Of a stretch of 64,000 bases of DNA, positions 36,257 through 44,381 are shown one piece after another. The notes under the pieces were generated by a model that saw only the letters and a list, made by a program, of their open reading frames with translations, did not search any database and had not been told where the DNA came from. A program made the position numbers and the translations under genes. Each line of letters begins with the position of its first letter. Position 1 is the stretch's first letter. The stretch comes from Flavihumibacter profundi (GTDB taxonomy: Bacteria > Bacteroidota > Bacteroidia > Chitinophagales > Chitinophagaceae): NCBI RefSeq assembly GCF_020076305.1, contig NZ_JAIQXE010000001.1, positions 1,984,001 to 2,048,000 of the forward strand, given 5' to 3'.

Positions 36257-37531
36257 GTGAAGCGTATTCTACTATATTGTATCTTTTTCATTCCATTTGC
36301 ACTTCCTGCGCAAACAGTCATCTCTATAAACATTAACGGCTCCATCAATCCCGTAACCGCTGATTATATTCATGAAGGCATCCGGAAGGCATATTATGAT
36401 AAGGCTGAATGCCTGGTTATTCACCTAAATACACCTGGTGGTTTACTTCAATCAACGCGAATTATAGTCAGCAGTATGCTGGAGGCTCCTGTGCCTGTAA
36501 TCGTGTATGTATCACCAGGTGGCGCACATGCAGGTTCAGCGGGGGTCTTCCTCACCATGGCCGCCAATATCGCCGTGATGGCTCCTGGAACAAATATTGG
36601 TGCAGCCCATCCTGTCAGTTTGTACCAGGCAACCGATTCAATTATGAATGAAAAAGGAACAAATGACGCAGCAGCATTTATACGGACAATCGCAGAAAAG
36701 CGAAACCGGAATATGCAGTGGGCTGAAGATGCTGTTCGACAAAGTGTTTCCATCACAGAAAAAGAAGCAGTGAAAAATAATGTTATAGACCTTATTGCTG
36801 TTAATGAACAAGACCTGTTAAACCAGGTTGATGGCAAACAGGTTGAGCTTGGTGCTTCATCCGTGACCCTTCATACAAAAAATGCAAGGGTAACACTGTA
36901 CGAAATGAGTTTTACAGAAAAGTTGCTGAACATCCTCAGTGACCCCAATATCACCTACATTATACTGATGCTGGGGCTTTTTGGACTCCTGTTTGAATTA
37001 TACAATCCCGGTGCCATCCTGCCCGGCATTATTGGAGTTATAGCCATCATTATCGCTTTTTATTCGATGCAGACCCTGCCCATCAATTATGCAGGTATAG
37101 CCCTGATCATTTTTGCGCTTGTCCTTTTTTTGCTTGAGCTCAAAATAGTAAGTCACGGATTACTGGCCATTGGCGCGGTTATTTCACTACTGTTGGGATC
37201 CATGATGTTAATCAAAAGCAATTCATCATTAGAGTTTGTAAAAATTTCGATGGGCGTTATCATTTCGTCCACTATAATTACGTCCCTGTTTTTTTTGTAT
37301 GTGATTGGGATGGGGTTAAACGCACAAAGAAGGAAAGCTGTAACTGGAATCGAAGCAATGATTGGCGCAACCGGGGTGTCGCTGGATACACTTGACCCTG
37401 CGGGCACAATAATGTTACGGGGAGAAGTCTGGAATGCTGAAGCCATAGCAGGAAACATCAGCAAAGGAGAAAAAGTTCTCGTGAAGGATATGAGAAACCT
37501 GAAATTATATGTTGAAAAAACAGCCAATTAA
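36257..37531 (+). CDS. NfeD family membrane-bound serine protease (ClpP-class)
   Basis: About 424 residues from GTG 36257 (a TTG at 36215 is the alternative). GTG gives signal peptide VKRILLYCIFFIPFALPAQ. The ClpP-like protease domain spans about 20-210 with LNTPGGLL, nucleophile Ser in GGAHAGSAGVFLTM, and a lysine in the EKRNRNMQWAEDAV region as the likely general base. Then come four or five membrane helices (about 225-350) and a C-terminal OB-fold NfeD domain (about 365-424). In archaea the homologue forms an operon with stomatin and cleaves its C-terminus; here a slipin gene follows after 15 bases. Confidence 0.9.
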   Translation: MKRILLYCIFFIPFALPAQTVISININGSINPVTADYIHEGIRKAYYDKAECLVIHLNTPGGLLQSTRIIVSSMLEAPVPVIVYVSPGGAHAGSAGVFLTMAANIAVMAPGTNIGAAHPVSLYQATDSIMNEKGTNDAAAFIRTIAEKRNRNMQWAEDAVRQSVSITEKEAVKNNVIDLIAVNEQDLLNQVDGKQVELGASSVTLHTKNARVTLYEMSFTEKLLNILSDPNITYIILMLGLFGLLFELYNPGAILPGIIGVIAIIIAFYSMQTLPINYAGIALIIFALVLFLLELKIVSHGLLAIGAVISLLLGSMMLIKSNSSLEFVKISMGVIISSTIITSLFFLYVIGMGLNAQRRKAVTGIEAMIGATGVSLDTLDPAGTIMLRGEVWNAEAIAGNISKGEKVLVKDMRNLKLYVEKTAN

Positions 37532-37546
37532 CCCTAAATATAAAAT

Positions 37547-38317
37547 ATGCAACAGTTTCCGGTTTTCGCCATCGTTTTCATCTTTTTTGCGATCATGATT
37601 CTTTCAAGTGCTATCCGTATTCTTCGTGAATATGAACGGGCCGTGGTTTTCCGCCTGGGACGTTTAGTGGGAAATAATGGGGTAAGAGGGCCCGGACTGA
37701 TCTTTCTTATCCCGGTCATTGATAAGATGGTAAGAGTGAGTTTGCGCACAGTAGTAATGGACGTGCCAACACAGGATGTTATTACCCAGGATAATGTTTC
37801 CATTAAAGTTAATGCTGTAGTATATTTCCGCGTAATTGAGCCTCAAAAAGCAATTATCGGGGTTGAAAATTTCCTGGTGGCTACATCACAGCTTTCCCAA
37901 ACAACCTTGCGAAGTGTTTTGGGGCAATCTGAGCTGGATGACCTCCTCTCCCAACGTGAAAAAATTAACCACAAGCTGCAGCAAATAATAGATTCCAATA
38001 CTGAGCCATGGGGTGTAAAAGTTTCCAATGTGGAAGTGAAACAGATCGATCTGCCCCAGGAAATGCAAAGGGCCATGGCCAAACAGGCAGAGGCGGAAAG
38101 GGAACGCAGAAGTAAAGTGATTGCAGCCGAAGGAGAGTTCCAGGCCTCACAACGCCTGGCAGATGCTGCCAAGATATTGGCAGACCAACCCAGTGCACTG
38201 ACATTACGCTACCTGCAGACTTTAAGGGAGATCGCTACTGAAAATAATTCGACAACCATATTTCCAGTTCCCATTGACCTGTTGAAACCTTTTTTGCACA
38301 ATAGCGACAAAGGGTAA
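37547..38317 (+). CDS. Slipin/stomatin (SPFH domain) membrane protein
   Basis: A 256-residue SPFH protein: N-terminal membrane hairpin (about 3-25), then [36 protein letters not shown] and a C-terminal coiled coil (about 180-225, [19 protein letters not shown]). It is a scaffold of membrane microdomains, oligomerising on the inner membrane, and partner of the NfeD protease encoded just upstream. Confidence 0.93.
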   Translation: MQQFPVFAIVFIFFAIMILSSAIRILREYERAVVFRLGRLVGNNGVRGPGLIFLIPVIDKMVRVSLRTVVMDVPTQDVITQDNVSIKVNAVVYFRVIEPQKAIIGVENFLVATSQLSQTTLRSVLGQSELDDLLSQREKINHKLQQIIDSNTEPWGVKVSNVEVKQIDLPQEMQRAMAKQAEAERERRSKVIAAEGEFQASQRLADAAKILADQPSALTLRYLQTLREIATENNSTTIFPVPIDLLKPFLHNSDKG

Positions 38318-38618
38318 TGTTGCAGTGGTTTGCGTATGCATCGGCCACTTATCAATCAGGCAGGCCCAAAGCAAGTTGTTGCAATAAAGAAAAAGATACG
38401 CTTTACTGAATATCAACCGGACCCTCAAGGGTTTAGCGGTTATTTTAGAACGCCTGGCCCCGGTTATGAAAGACGACCTTTTTTCCAAACGAGCCACTCA
38501 GGTTACGAGTGATCAGGTTATCATTTGCTTTAGACATTTTGTCAGTTTTTACGTTTTACAAAAATTGGATTTACTGATTTTTGCGGGTAGCGGGAGTGCT
38601 TTTGGGGGAATTTTCACA

Positions 38619-38661
38619 TGGTCTTCATGTGGTCCTTAACTGGTCCTTAAGTGGTCCTTAA
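38619..38661 (+). repeat. 11-bp tandem repeat TGGTCCTTAAN
   Basis: Copies start at 38619 (degenerate, TGGTCTTCATG), 38630, 38641 and 38652; the last three share TGGTCCTTAA. Same 11-bp period as the unrelated repeat at 35402. Confidence 0.85.
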
Positions 38662-38726
38662 AAACACTCATCAAACTACCGCAATTTGCCAGGAAAACAG
38701 CCAGGCCATTAGCCGTCAATCTGGCA

Positions 38727-38810
38727 TAACCGGAATCATTAAGCGCTGGTTACAGAGGCATTTCCACCCGGTAAGCCGGGCGGGCAGGCGCTTAGGGTAT
38801 GAACCGGTTA
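38727..38810. repeat. Nested inverted repeat (three stems)
   Basis: Outer arms TAACCGG (38727-38733) and CCGGTTA (38804-38810), middle arms TAAGCGC (38740-38746) and GCGCTTA (38788-38794), inner hairpin CCCGG-TAAG-CCGGG (38767-38780). All nest in order within 84 bases. Could be a structured RNA or a recombination site; no gene matched. Confidence 0.6.
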
Positions 38811-38945
38811 AGGATTTCCAGGGATTTTAAAATCACCCAGGTGAACAATACCATCCCTATAAAAACTGATGTGCGCAATAGAAAAGAGGCAGGATCGGTG
38901 AATGCGCACAAACATGCGGGGGGGGGTAATTTTGCCGACTTGGGA

Positions 38946-39259
38946 TCAATATTTTAAGTCTGCAGGATTCTGTTTAAAATTCCAGAACAATAAAACCTCT
39001 ACCTGGTTTTTGTGCGGTTTGAAATGGTAGATCAGTTGAGTGTGTTTGTTGAGGATCGCGATGCGAACATTTTTCCTTTTGCCCGACGGACGGCACATTT
39101 CCGGATAACGTTTCAACTTTGCTAAAACAGCGTAGTGGTCGCTATAAATTGCTCCACCTCTTTTGATGACCATTCCTTTTGCAGATACACAAGGATTTGG
39201 TTAAAACTATGGGCGGCCCTCGGCGTCCAGACAATTTCCCGGACTATTTCTTCAACCAT
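38946..39259 (-). pseudogene. ParE/RelE-type toxin, frameshifted
   Basis: ATG 39259 lies inside the antitoxin gene, the normal overlap for such modules. The first frame reads EIVWTPRAAHSFNQILVYL and EWSSKEVEQFIATT, a typical ParE start, but hits TAG a few codons later. The adjacent frame then continues with YAVLAKLKRYPEM, NKHTQLIYHFK and EVLLFWNFKQNPADLKY, a typical ParE end. The two join near 39134 if one base is restored, giving 104 residues, a normal length. A one-base deletion is the simplest explanation; programmed frameshifting is less likely. Confidence 0.8.
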
Positions 39260-39498
39260 TTCCGGTATTTTTTCATCACCTCGTCGTGCGGTATGAGTTT
39301 TCCAGCTTTCATTTCTGCCAGCGATGCATCTATGGCATCCTGCTGCTCTTTACTGATTTCATCCCACCAGTCCTGCTGCTCGGCTGCAAAAGTCTTTACC
39401 ACACCCAAAACTGCCTGCTTTTGCTTAGCATTTAGGTGCTGCAGATATTGGGTGATTTCTTCATCAATCAGTTTTACGGCGCCCATAATAACTTCCAT
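39244..39498 (-). CDS. Antitoxin of the ParE/RelE-type module
   Basis: An 84-residue protein from ATG 39498 (TTG 39507 and ATG 39486 are also in frame). It is helical and ends SLAEMKAGKLIPHDEVMKKY, the C-terminal motif of Bacteroidota antitoxins placed before ParE/RelE toxins. It contains no obvious DNA-binding fold, so it may only neutralise the toxin. The frame is intact while the overlapping toxin is broken. Confidence 0.72.
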   Translation of the reverse strand: MEVIMGAVKLIDEEITQYLQHLNAKQKQAVLGVVKTFAAEQQDWWDEISKEQQDAIDASLAEMKAGKLIPHDEVMKKYRKWLKK

Positions 39499-39527
39499 TT
39501 GGTTCAAATTTAGTTTTTTAAAAATGT

Positions 39528-39773
39528 CTATCCAAATGAGTAGTATTTATGCACAGCGGCGGCCAGGGTCTCCACTTCACGGTGCCGGTACCGCTTTGTA
39601 GCCGAAGGGTATTTATGCGCCGCAAAAACCTGTACCACAGAGAGGTCTTGGCCCGTTTTTAAAAGGTTGGCGATGACGCAGTAGAAACCGGATTGCTGGC
39701 TATAGCACACAATTTGAGAAAGAAAGTTGCCTGAGTCAAGGCCTTTTTTGCCGACAAATGCGCCAAAACCTTC
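39528..39773 (-). pseudogene. Tyrosine recombinase/integrase, C-terminal fragment
   Basis: The minus-strand frame is open from just after a TAA at 39776-39774 to TAG 39530-39528. The part CVIANLLKTGQDLSVVQVFA, AAHKYPSATKRYRHREV and ETLAAAVHKYY matches the last helices of XerD-like integrases, including the final His (HKYP) and the nucleophile Tyr of KRYRH. The rest of the catalytic domain and the arm and core-binding domains are missing. It marks a former integrative element. Confidence 0.7.
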
Positions 39774-39941
39774 TTACAGCAAACCTACAGTGGCATCGGT
39801 AAAAAAATATTACGCCAGTAATGTCTGATAAAGTCAAACATGTTTTGCTGAGTAGATGAACGCATGGTAATAATTTTCCAGCAAAATTATTGGAAGGGTA
39901 ATTTAAGACCTAGGTGTTGTTGGCCGAATGCTTACTGTAAA

Positions 39942-39961
39942 ATTGATAATCTGTTTAAGAC
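39942..39961 (+). repeat. 20-bp direct repeat, copy B
   Basis: ATTGATAATCTGTTTAAGAC, one base different from 36022-36041. The surrounding 39774-40036 holds no gene that I can see. Confidence 0.6.
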
Positions 39962-40036
39962 GTCTAACTAATAAAACATTGGTGTTAGAAGTGAGAACTT
40001 TAATTGAAAATGCCGCTGGCTGACTTGGCAGATTAA

Positions 40037-40579
40037 TCAGATATGCTTTTTTCTGACTAAAATAAAATAAGCTACTATAAGAAATATTATTATCGAAAAA
40101 ATTAGTAGATAGTTTCTTGTTATTTCCATTGCATAGGTTGGTGCATTTTTAACATCTATCCATTTGATCTTTTCGCTATTCAAAAAAGCGCTTTTCTCTA
40201 ATACTGCAATTTTTATATCTTGTTTAGAATGAGCATTATTTTTGGAACACTCAATATAAAAAAAGTTCCCTAAGGAATCATTTACCAATGCTACTAACTT
40301 TTGTTTATTGAAGCCATATTTTATTATTTCATTTACTTCAATGCCTGAACTCCAGTACTTATTCCCACGTGCAATTAGAGTCATTTCATCTTCATCCATT
40401 AATGCAAATCCTGAATTTCCTTTACCGTAACCTAAATAATTTGGTGTTATTTTTAAAGGTAATTTTTCATGAATGTTCCAGGCATTTTTACCATAGTAGT
40501 ACAATTTACTGTCAATAGCAATAGCAGTTACTAAAGCTATCGCAATTAAAGCAACCATAACTAATATCAATTTTTTCAT
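40037..40579 (-). CDS. Hypothetical membrane protein, candidate immunity protein
   Basis: A 180-residue protein with an N-terminal helix (LILVMVALIAIALVTAIAI), an extracytoplasmic middle (about 25-150) and a C-terminal helix (LLIFSIIIFLIVAYFIL) ending KKHI. No family recognised. The DNA is clearly more AT-rich than neighbouring genes and the protein is rich in Asn, Lys and Ile, suggesting transfer. Its ATG overlaps the stop of an upstream fragment by four bases (ATGA), the layout of toxin/immunity pairs. The immunity role is inferred from layout only. Confidence 0.6.
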   Translation of the reverse strand: MKKLILVMVALIAIALVTAIAIDSKLYYYGKNAWNIHEKLPLKITPNYLGYGKGNSGFALMDEDEMTLIARGNKYWSSGIEVNEIIKYGFNKQKLVALVNDSLGNFFYIECSKNNAHSKQDIKIAVLEKSAFLNSEKIKWIDVKNAPTYAMEITRNYLLIFSIIIFLIVAYFILVRKKHI

Positions 40580-40719
40580 AATTGCTGAGGTTTGTATCCT
40601 GGATTGATGAAATTAAATTTAATAATAGAAGGATTATATCTGTATGGTGTTCCTCCTAATCTTTCTAAATTGGGGCCTAATTCATCAGGTTGATACTTTT
40701 TAAGTTTTTGTATTATACC
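40576..40719 (-). pseudogene. C-terminal fragment of a lost protein, possibly a polymorphic toxin
   Basis: The minus-strand frame reads IIQKLKKYQPDELGPNLERL, GGTPYRYNPSIIKFNFIN and PGYKPQQL, then TGA. It has coding character and shares the AT-rich composition of the downstream gene, with which its stop overlaps (ATGA). Upstream of about 40720 the sequence turns into IS3-type transposase on the other strand, so the rest of the gene was lost, probably by insertion and deletion. The frame stays open by chance a little beyond. No start of its own. Confidence 0.5.
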
Positions 40720-40721
40720 TT

Positions 40722-40913
40722 GACAACTACTACTGTCCGGAAGAATTGATTGAAGCCATTGTCAAATTTGTAAATTATTACAATCACAAGCGCTATTATG
40801 AATCGCTCAACAAACTTATCCCGGCTGACTTTTATTTTGGAAGACAAGAACAAATTCTGCGGCGGCGTAAAAGAATAAAGACCCAGTACATGAGGATGAG
40901 ATGGGCCTTGTAG
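40722..40913 (+). mobile_element. IS3-type transposase, C-terminal remnant
   Basis: The plus frame reads DNYYCPEELIEAIVKFVNYY, NHKRYYESLNKLIPADFYFG, RQEQILRRRKRI and stops at TAG 40911. This is the end of the IS3-family integrase core (YNxxRxHxSL region and PADxYFG). The DDE part and terminal repeats are absent, so it is a dead fragment. It abuts the truncated frame on the other strand. Confidence 0.75.
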
Positions 40914-40967
40914 GCTACTGAAAAACTAAAAAAATCTATTACCCTAAACAAGAGATATACTCACTAG

Positions 40968-41126
40968 CAAAAAGTCCACTTTCTTCTGACGACATACACC
41001 CCTCTGCCGAATACAGATCCTTGCTGGAATCCGGACCGGCCGCCCCAAAAAGAAACCGGCACGCACATTAAAATAGACGTGCCGGACCTGCCCGGTAACC
41101 GGACAATCCTGGAATCAACACTGTAA
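40968..41126 (+). pseudogene. Possible C-terminal gene fragment
   Basis: A plus frame without its own start, 52 codons to TAA 41126. The segment CWNPDRPPQKETG followed by IKIDVPDLPGN resembles the end of the beta-sandwich domain found in some large Bacteroidota TonB-plug or MG2-like surface proteins (YWNPD, DLPG). An 8-bp inverted repeat CCGGCACG/CGTGCCGG (41056-41085) lies inside. Weak. Confidence 0.25.
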
Positions 41127-41150
41127 ATGCCTCAAATGAAAGATTGGTAT

Positions 41151-42176
41151 TTATGCGCCCAATGCTTTCTTTGCATATTCCAGGCATTTATGTGTTTCCT
41201 TCACAGCATCAGAGCCTGCAGGGATATCATACTCCAGTTCAATGGTGGCAGGAATTGCGTATTTTTTGGCCTTCAGTAAATTGAGGATTTCTTTAATGGG
41301 CGTATCACCCTGGCCCCAGGGCATATTGTCACCACCATGGCTTTCTGTCCTGCGATCCTTGATATGCATGGAGGTAATGCGATCATGTTTTGCTGTAATT
41401 AATGCCAACAGGGTCTCTTTTGTATTATTACCGCCGGCGGCAATATAGTGGCCGCAGTCGAGGTTCATCGAATTGTACGGCGACTGGCCTAAAGCCACAT
41501 CCCAAGCAGTATCGGTGGCTTGTGTATGCGCATGGTAACCAATGTAGACCTTGTGTTTTGCCGCAAGGTTCCCGAGGCGTTTGGAATGTGCAGGGTCCTC
41601 GGGTAATTCAACGGTAACGGATTTAGCGCCTAATGTCTTTGCTACTTTCAGCGCATATTCAATTTCCGCATCCGTATTATTATCCCGCAATGCATTGGGT
41701 TTAAATGCATAAATACTAACGCCTGCATTGTTATACATCTTCTTTATTTCTGCAAACTTATCCATTGAAACGGTGGCACGCCAGTCTGCCACCTGTTTTT
41801 CATAAGCAGCCAGCTGCGCCTTCTGCTCATCTGTTAATTGCTGATCCTGGCCTGGTACCCTTGGCGGCAATTTAACCGTATTAACAGGTTTGCCTGCGTA
41901 TTCTTCCACAGCATCGCCCATCAGTTCAATGGCACTAATGCCGCTTTCTGTAACATATTTCAGGATCTGTTGCACATTACCAGGCATACTCCGGAACGAA
42001 TAGGTTATCACACCGATTTGCACCCCGAAAAACTTAGAATCCGGTTTTCCCTGGAAGAAAAATGGGGTTGCCCATGCAGAGGAACCGGCCATCAATAAGC
42101 CAACGGAAGCTAATGATCCTTTTACTAAAAATTCACGGCGCGATTGATTACTGTCCTTCTTGATGTTTACTGGCAT
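41151..42176 (-). CDS. Tat-exported sugar phosphate isomerase/epimerase-like TIM barrel
   Basis: A 341-residue xylose-isomerase-like TIM barrel. ATG 42176 gives a twin-arginine signal (SNQSRREFLVKGSLASVGLL); the frame upstream of it overlaps other sequence and lacks family character. Metal site candidates: E in TVELPED, YHAHTQ, NLDCGHY, MHIKDRR and the late TIELEYD. Such exported enzymes occur with Gfo/Idh oxidoreductases and act on sugars or keto-glycosides. Last gene of the long minus-strand run, 67 bases after DUF423. Confidence 0.88.
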   Translation of the reverse strand: MPVNIKKDSNQSRREFLVKGSLASVGLLMAGSSAWATPFFFQGKPDSKFFGVQIGVITYSFRSMPGNVQQILKYVTESGISAIELMGDAVEEYAGKPVNTVKLPPRVPGQDQQLTDEQKAQLAAYEKQVADWRATVSMDKFAEIKKMYNNAGVSIYAFKPNALRDNNTDAEIEYALKVAKTLGAKSVTVELPEDPAHSKRLGNLAAKHKVYIGYHAHTQATDTAWDVALGQSPYNSMNLDCGHYIAAGGNNTKETLLALITAKHDRITSMHIKDRRTESHGGDNMPWGQGDTPIKEILNLLKAKKYAIPATIELEYDIPAGSDAVKETHKCLEYAKKALGA

Positions 42177-42243
42177 ATGGCTGTTTTTCAAAAATGAATT
42201 TATGCTTGTAATATAATTAAATAAAGAGAAACTTATCGGCTTG

Positions 42244-42639
42244 CTATTGCTGGTTTGCTTTTCGAATGCCCCAGAACAACAACAACCATCCGGCAATCAG
42301 GAACAAGCCACCAATTGGTGTGATAATCCCAATGCCACCTAGTCCAACCGAATCCGTAGTTTTCAAATAGGTCATCAGGTATAGTGATCCGCTGAACAAT
42401 AAAATGCCGACAAAAAAACATTGCGCGGCACGACGGAACAAGGGACTGTTAAGGTGCATGGAAATCAACCCTGTGGCCAGTAAAGCAAAGACATGCAAAA
42501 AATGATAGCGCACCCCGGTTTCGAAAACAGCGACTGTTTCCGGTGGTACTATCTGTTTGAGGCCATGCGCGCCGAATGCGCCTAAAGCCACTGCCAGTGC
42601 ACCTAATAAAGCGGCGGAAGCCAATATTGATTTACCCAT
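42244..42639 (-). CDS. DUF423 membrane protein
   Basis: A 131-residue protein with four membrane helices. The start LLGALAVALGAFGAHGLK and the ETGVRYHFLHVFALL segment are the DUF423 (YgdD-like) signature. Function unknown in all bacteria. It overlaps the end of aroK by eight bases, so it is translationally linked to it. Confidence 0.9.
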   Translation of the reverse strand: MGKSILASAALLGALAVALGAFGAHGLKQIVPPETVAVFETGVRYHFLHVFALLATGLISMHLNSPLFRRAAQCFFVGILLFSGSLYLMTYLKTTDSVGLGGIGIITPIGGLFLIAGWLLLFWGIRKANQQ

Positions 42640-43138
42640 TTTCTATAGCTGATTGTAATTGTTCCAATGTTAGTGTTTCCTCCGGTAGTGACAAATGTGC
42701 CTGCTCGTAATATAATTTACGGTCATATAATCTCTTTATGATGACCGCTTTCAATTCTGCATCGGGAATATCACGCAACAGGGGGCGGTGACTTTTTTCT
42801 TTCATCAACCGGGCCACCAGTGTATCGATTGAGGTATTCAACCAGATCACTTTACCGTGCTCTTTCATGTAATCAATATTGCCGAAGAAACAGGGCGTAC
42901 CACCACCGCATGACAAAATCATATCGGGATGCGTTTCTGTTAACCGCTCCAACACTTCTTTTTCCATCCTGCGGAATTCTTCCTCGCCCAGTTCAGTGAA
43001 TATTTCTGTAATTGCCTTTCCTTCCTGTTGTACGATCACATCATCCAGGTCAAAAAAAGGATAGGTCATCCGTTCCGATAACAAATGGCCCCAGTGCGAC
43101 TTTCCACTGCCCATGAATCCTATGAGGTATATGCGCAT
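42632..43138 (-). CDS. aroK: Shikimate kinase
   Basis: A 168-residue kinase phosphorylating shikimate at O3 with ATP, fifth step of the chorismate pathway. Walker A GFMGSGKS near residue 9, shikimate-binding D in FFDLDDVI, R in FRRMEKEV, the GGGTPC loop and the lid HRPLL. ATG 43138 starts one base after the gcdH stop; ATG 43153 is possible but would overlap. Followed by DUF423. Confidence 0.93.
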   Translation of the reverse strand: MRIYLIGFMGSGKSHWGHLLSERMTYPFFDLDDVIVQQEGKAITEIFTELGEEEFRRMEKEVLERLTETHPDMILSCGGGTPCFFGNIDYMKEHGKVIWLNTSIDTLVARLMKEKSHRPLLRDIPDAELKAVIIKRLYDRKLYYEQAHLSLPEETLTLEQLQSAIENG

Positions 43139-43139
43139 T

Positions 43140-44318
43140 TTATTTAAAAGCATTAAAGCCGGTCACGTCCATACCGGTGATCAGTAAGTGAATATCGTGG
43201 GTGCCTTCATAAGTGATCACACTTTCTATATTCATCATATGCCGCATCACCGGGTACTCGCCGGTAATGCCCATGCCGCCCAACATCTGGCGCGCATCGC
43301 GACAAATATTCTGTGCTACTTCACAGCCATTTCTTTTGGCCATGCTCACCTGCGCCGGTGTTGCCTTGCCCTGGTTCATTAATACCGCCACACGCCAGTT
43401 CAGCAATTGCGCCTTGGTGATTTCTGTAACCATTTCCGCCAGCTTTTTCTGCTGCAACTGGAAGCCACCAATGGGCCGGCCAAACTGCACCCTTTCTTTT
43501 GAATAACGAAGGGCCACATCATAGCAATCCATTGCCGCACCGATCGTACCCCAGGCTATACCAAAACGCGCCTTGGTCAAACAACCTAAAGGACCTTTCA
43601 ATCCTTTCACTTTGGGGAATATATTTTCTTTGGGGACTTTTACATTATCGAATACCAGCTCACCAGTCGCTGATGCCCTTAAGCTCCATTTACCATGCGT
43701 GGTGGGTGTGGTAAATCCTTCCATGCCCCGCTCTACAATTAATCCGCGCACATCACCGGCTTCATCTTTTGCCCATACCACAGCGACCTGCGCATATGGT
43801 GCGTTGCTGATCCACATTTTTGCACCGTTCAGAATCACGTGGTCACCCGCATCCTTAATATTGGTGAGCATGCTGGATGGATCACTGCCATGATTGGGTT
43901 CAGTTAATCCAAAACAGCCCAGCCACTCCCCGCTCGCCAGTTTCGGCAGGAATTTGCGGCGTTGCTCTTCGCTGCCATATTCATAGATGGGAAACATCAC
44001 CAGTGAACCTTGCACTGATGCTGTTGAACGCACACCACTATCGCCCCTTTCGAGTTCCTGCATCATGAGTCCATAGGAGATATAATCCAGTCCGCCGCCG
44101 CCATATTCAGTCGGGACAGTCGGGCCAAAACAACCCAGGTCGCCGAGTTGCTTAACGATCTGCTGCGGGAATTCTGCGCGCTGCGCATAGTCTTCGATGA
44201 TAGGGGAAATTTCCTGCTTCACATAATTGCGGACTGCATCGCGAACCATCAGGTGTTCTTCAGTCAGCAACTCGTCGAGGTTCACATAATCGGGCGATTG
44301 AAATTGGTCCCTGGCCAT
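43140..44318 (-). CDS. gcdH: Acyl-CoA dehydrogenase, glutaryl-CoA dehydrogenase type
   Basis: A 392-residue FAD enzyme. The segment RSTASVQGSLVMFPIYEYGS carries the Arg and Ser that bind the glutaryl carboxylate, which sets this group apart from other acyl-CoA dehydrogenases. FAD-binding GLTEPNHGSDPSSM and WISNA are present, and the catalytic base is the Glu of VITYEGTHDIH. It oxidises and decarboxylates glutaryl-CoA to crotonyl-CoA in lysine and tryptophan catabolism. Separated from pyrF by 63 bases. Confidence 0.9.
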   Translation of the reverse strand: MARDQFQSPDYVNLDELLTEEHLMVRDAVRNYVKQEISPIIEDYAQRAEFPQQIVKQLGDLGCFGPTVPTEYGGGGLDYISYGLMMQELERGDSGVRSTASVQGSLVMFPIYEYGSEEQRRKFLPKLASGEWLGCFGLTEPNHGSDPSSMLTNIKDAGDHVILNGAKMWISNAPYAQVAVVWAKDEAGDVRGLIVERGMEGFTTPTTHGKWSLRASATGELVFDNVKVPKENIFPKVKGLKGPLGCLTKARFGIAWGTIGAAMDCYDVALRYSKERVQFGRPIGGFQLQQKKLAEMVTEITKAQLLNWRVAVLMNQGKATPAQVSMAKRNGCEVAQNICRDARQMLGGMGITGEYPVMRHMMNIESVITYEGTHDIHLLITGMDVTGFNAFK

Positions 44319-44381
44319 GGCAAACGGTATTTAATATTAGGCAACAAAGCTAATCTACTCTGCAGATATGGAATAGATAAA

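Larger units (their letters stand above)
38318..38945. other. Noncoding stretch with tandem and nested inverted repeats
   Basis: No believable reading frame in 628 bases. It holds an 11-bp tandem repeat (38619-38661), a three-tier inverted repeat (38727-38810) and a run of nine G near 38917. Looks like the left flank of the decayed island. Confidence 0.55.

Noticed and set aside
38727-38810. Integron attC site
   Set aside because: The structure is suggestive but the R' (GTTRRRY) and R'' (RYYYAAC) core sites do not match, and there is no integron integrase.
38946-39259. Programmed frameshift in the toxin gene
   Set aside because: No slippery heptamer or clear downstream structure at the junction; a one-base deletion is simpler.
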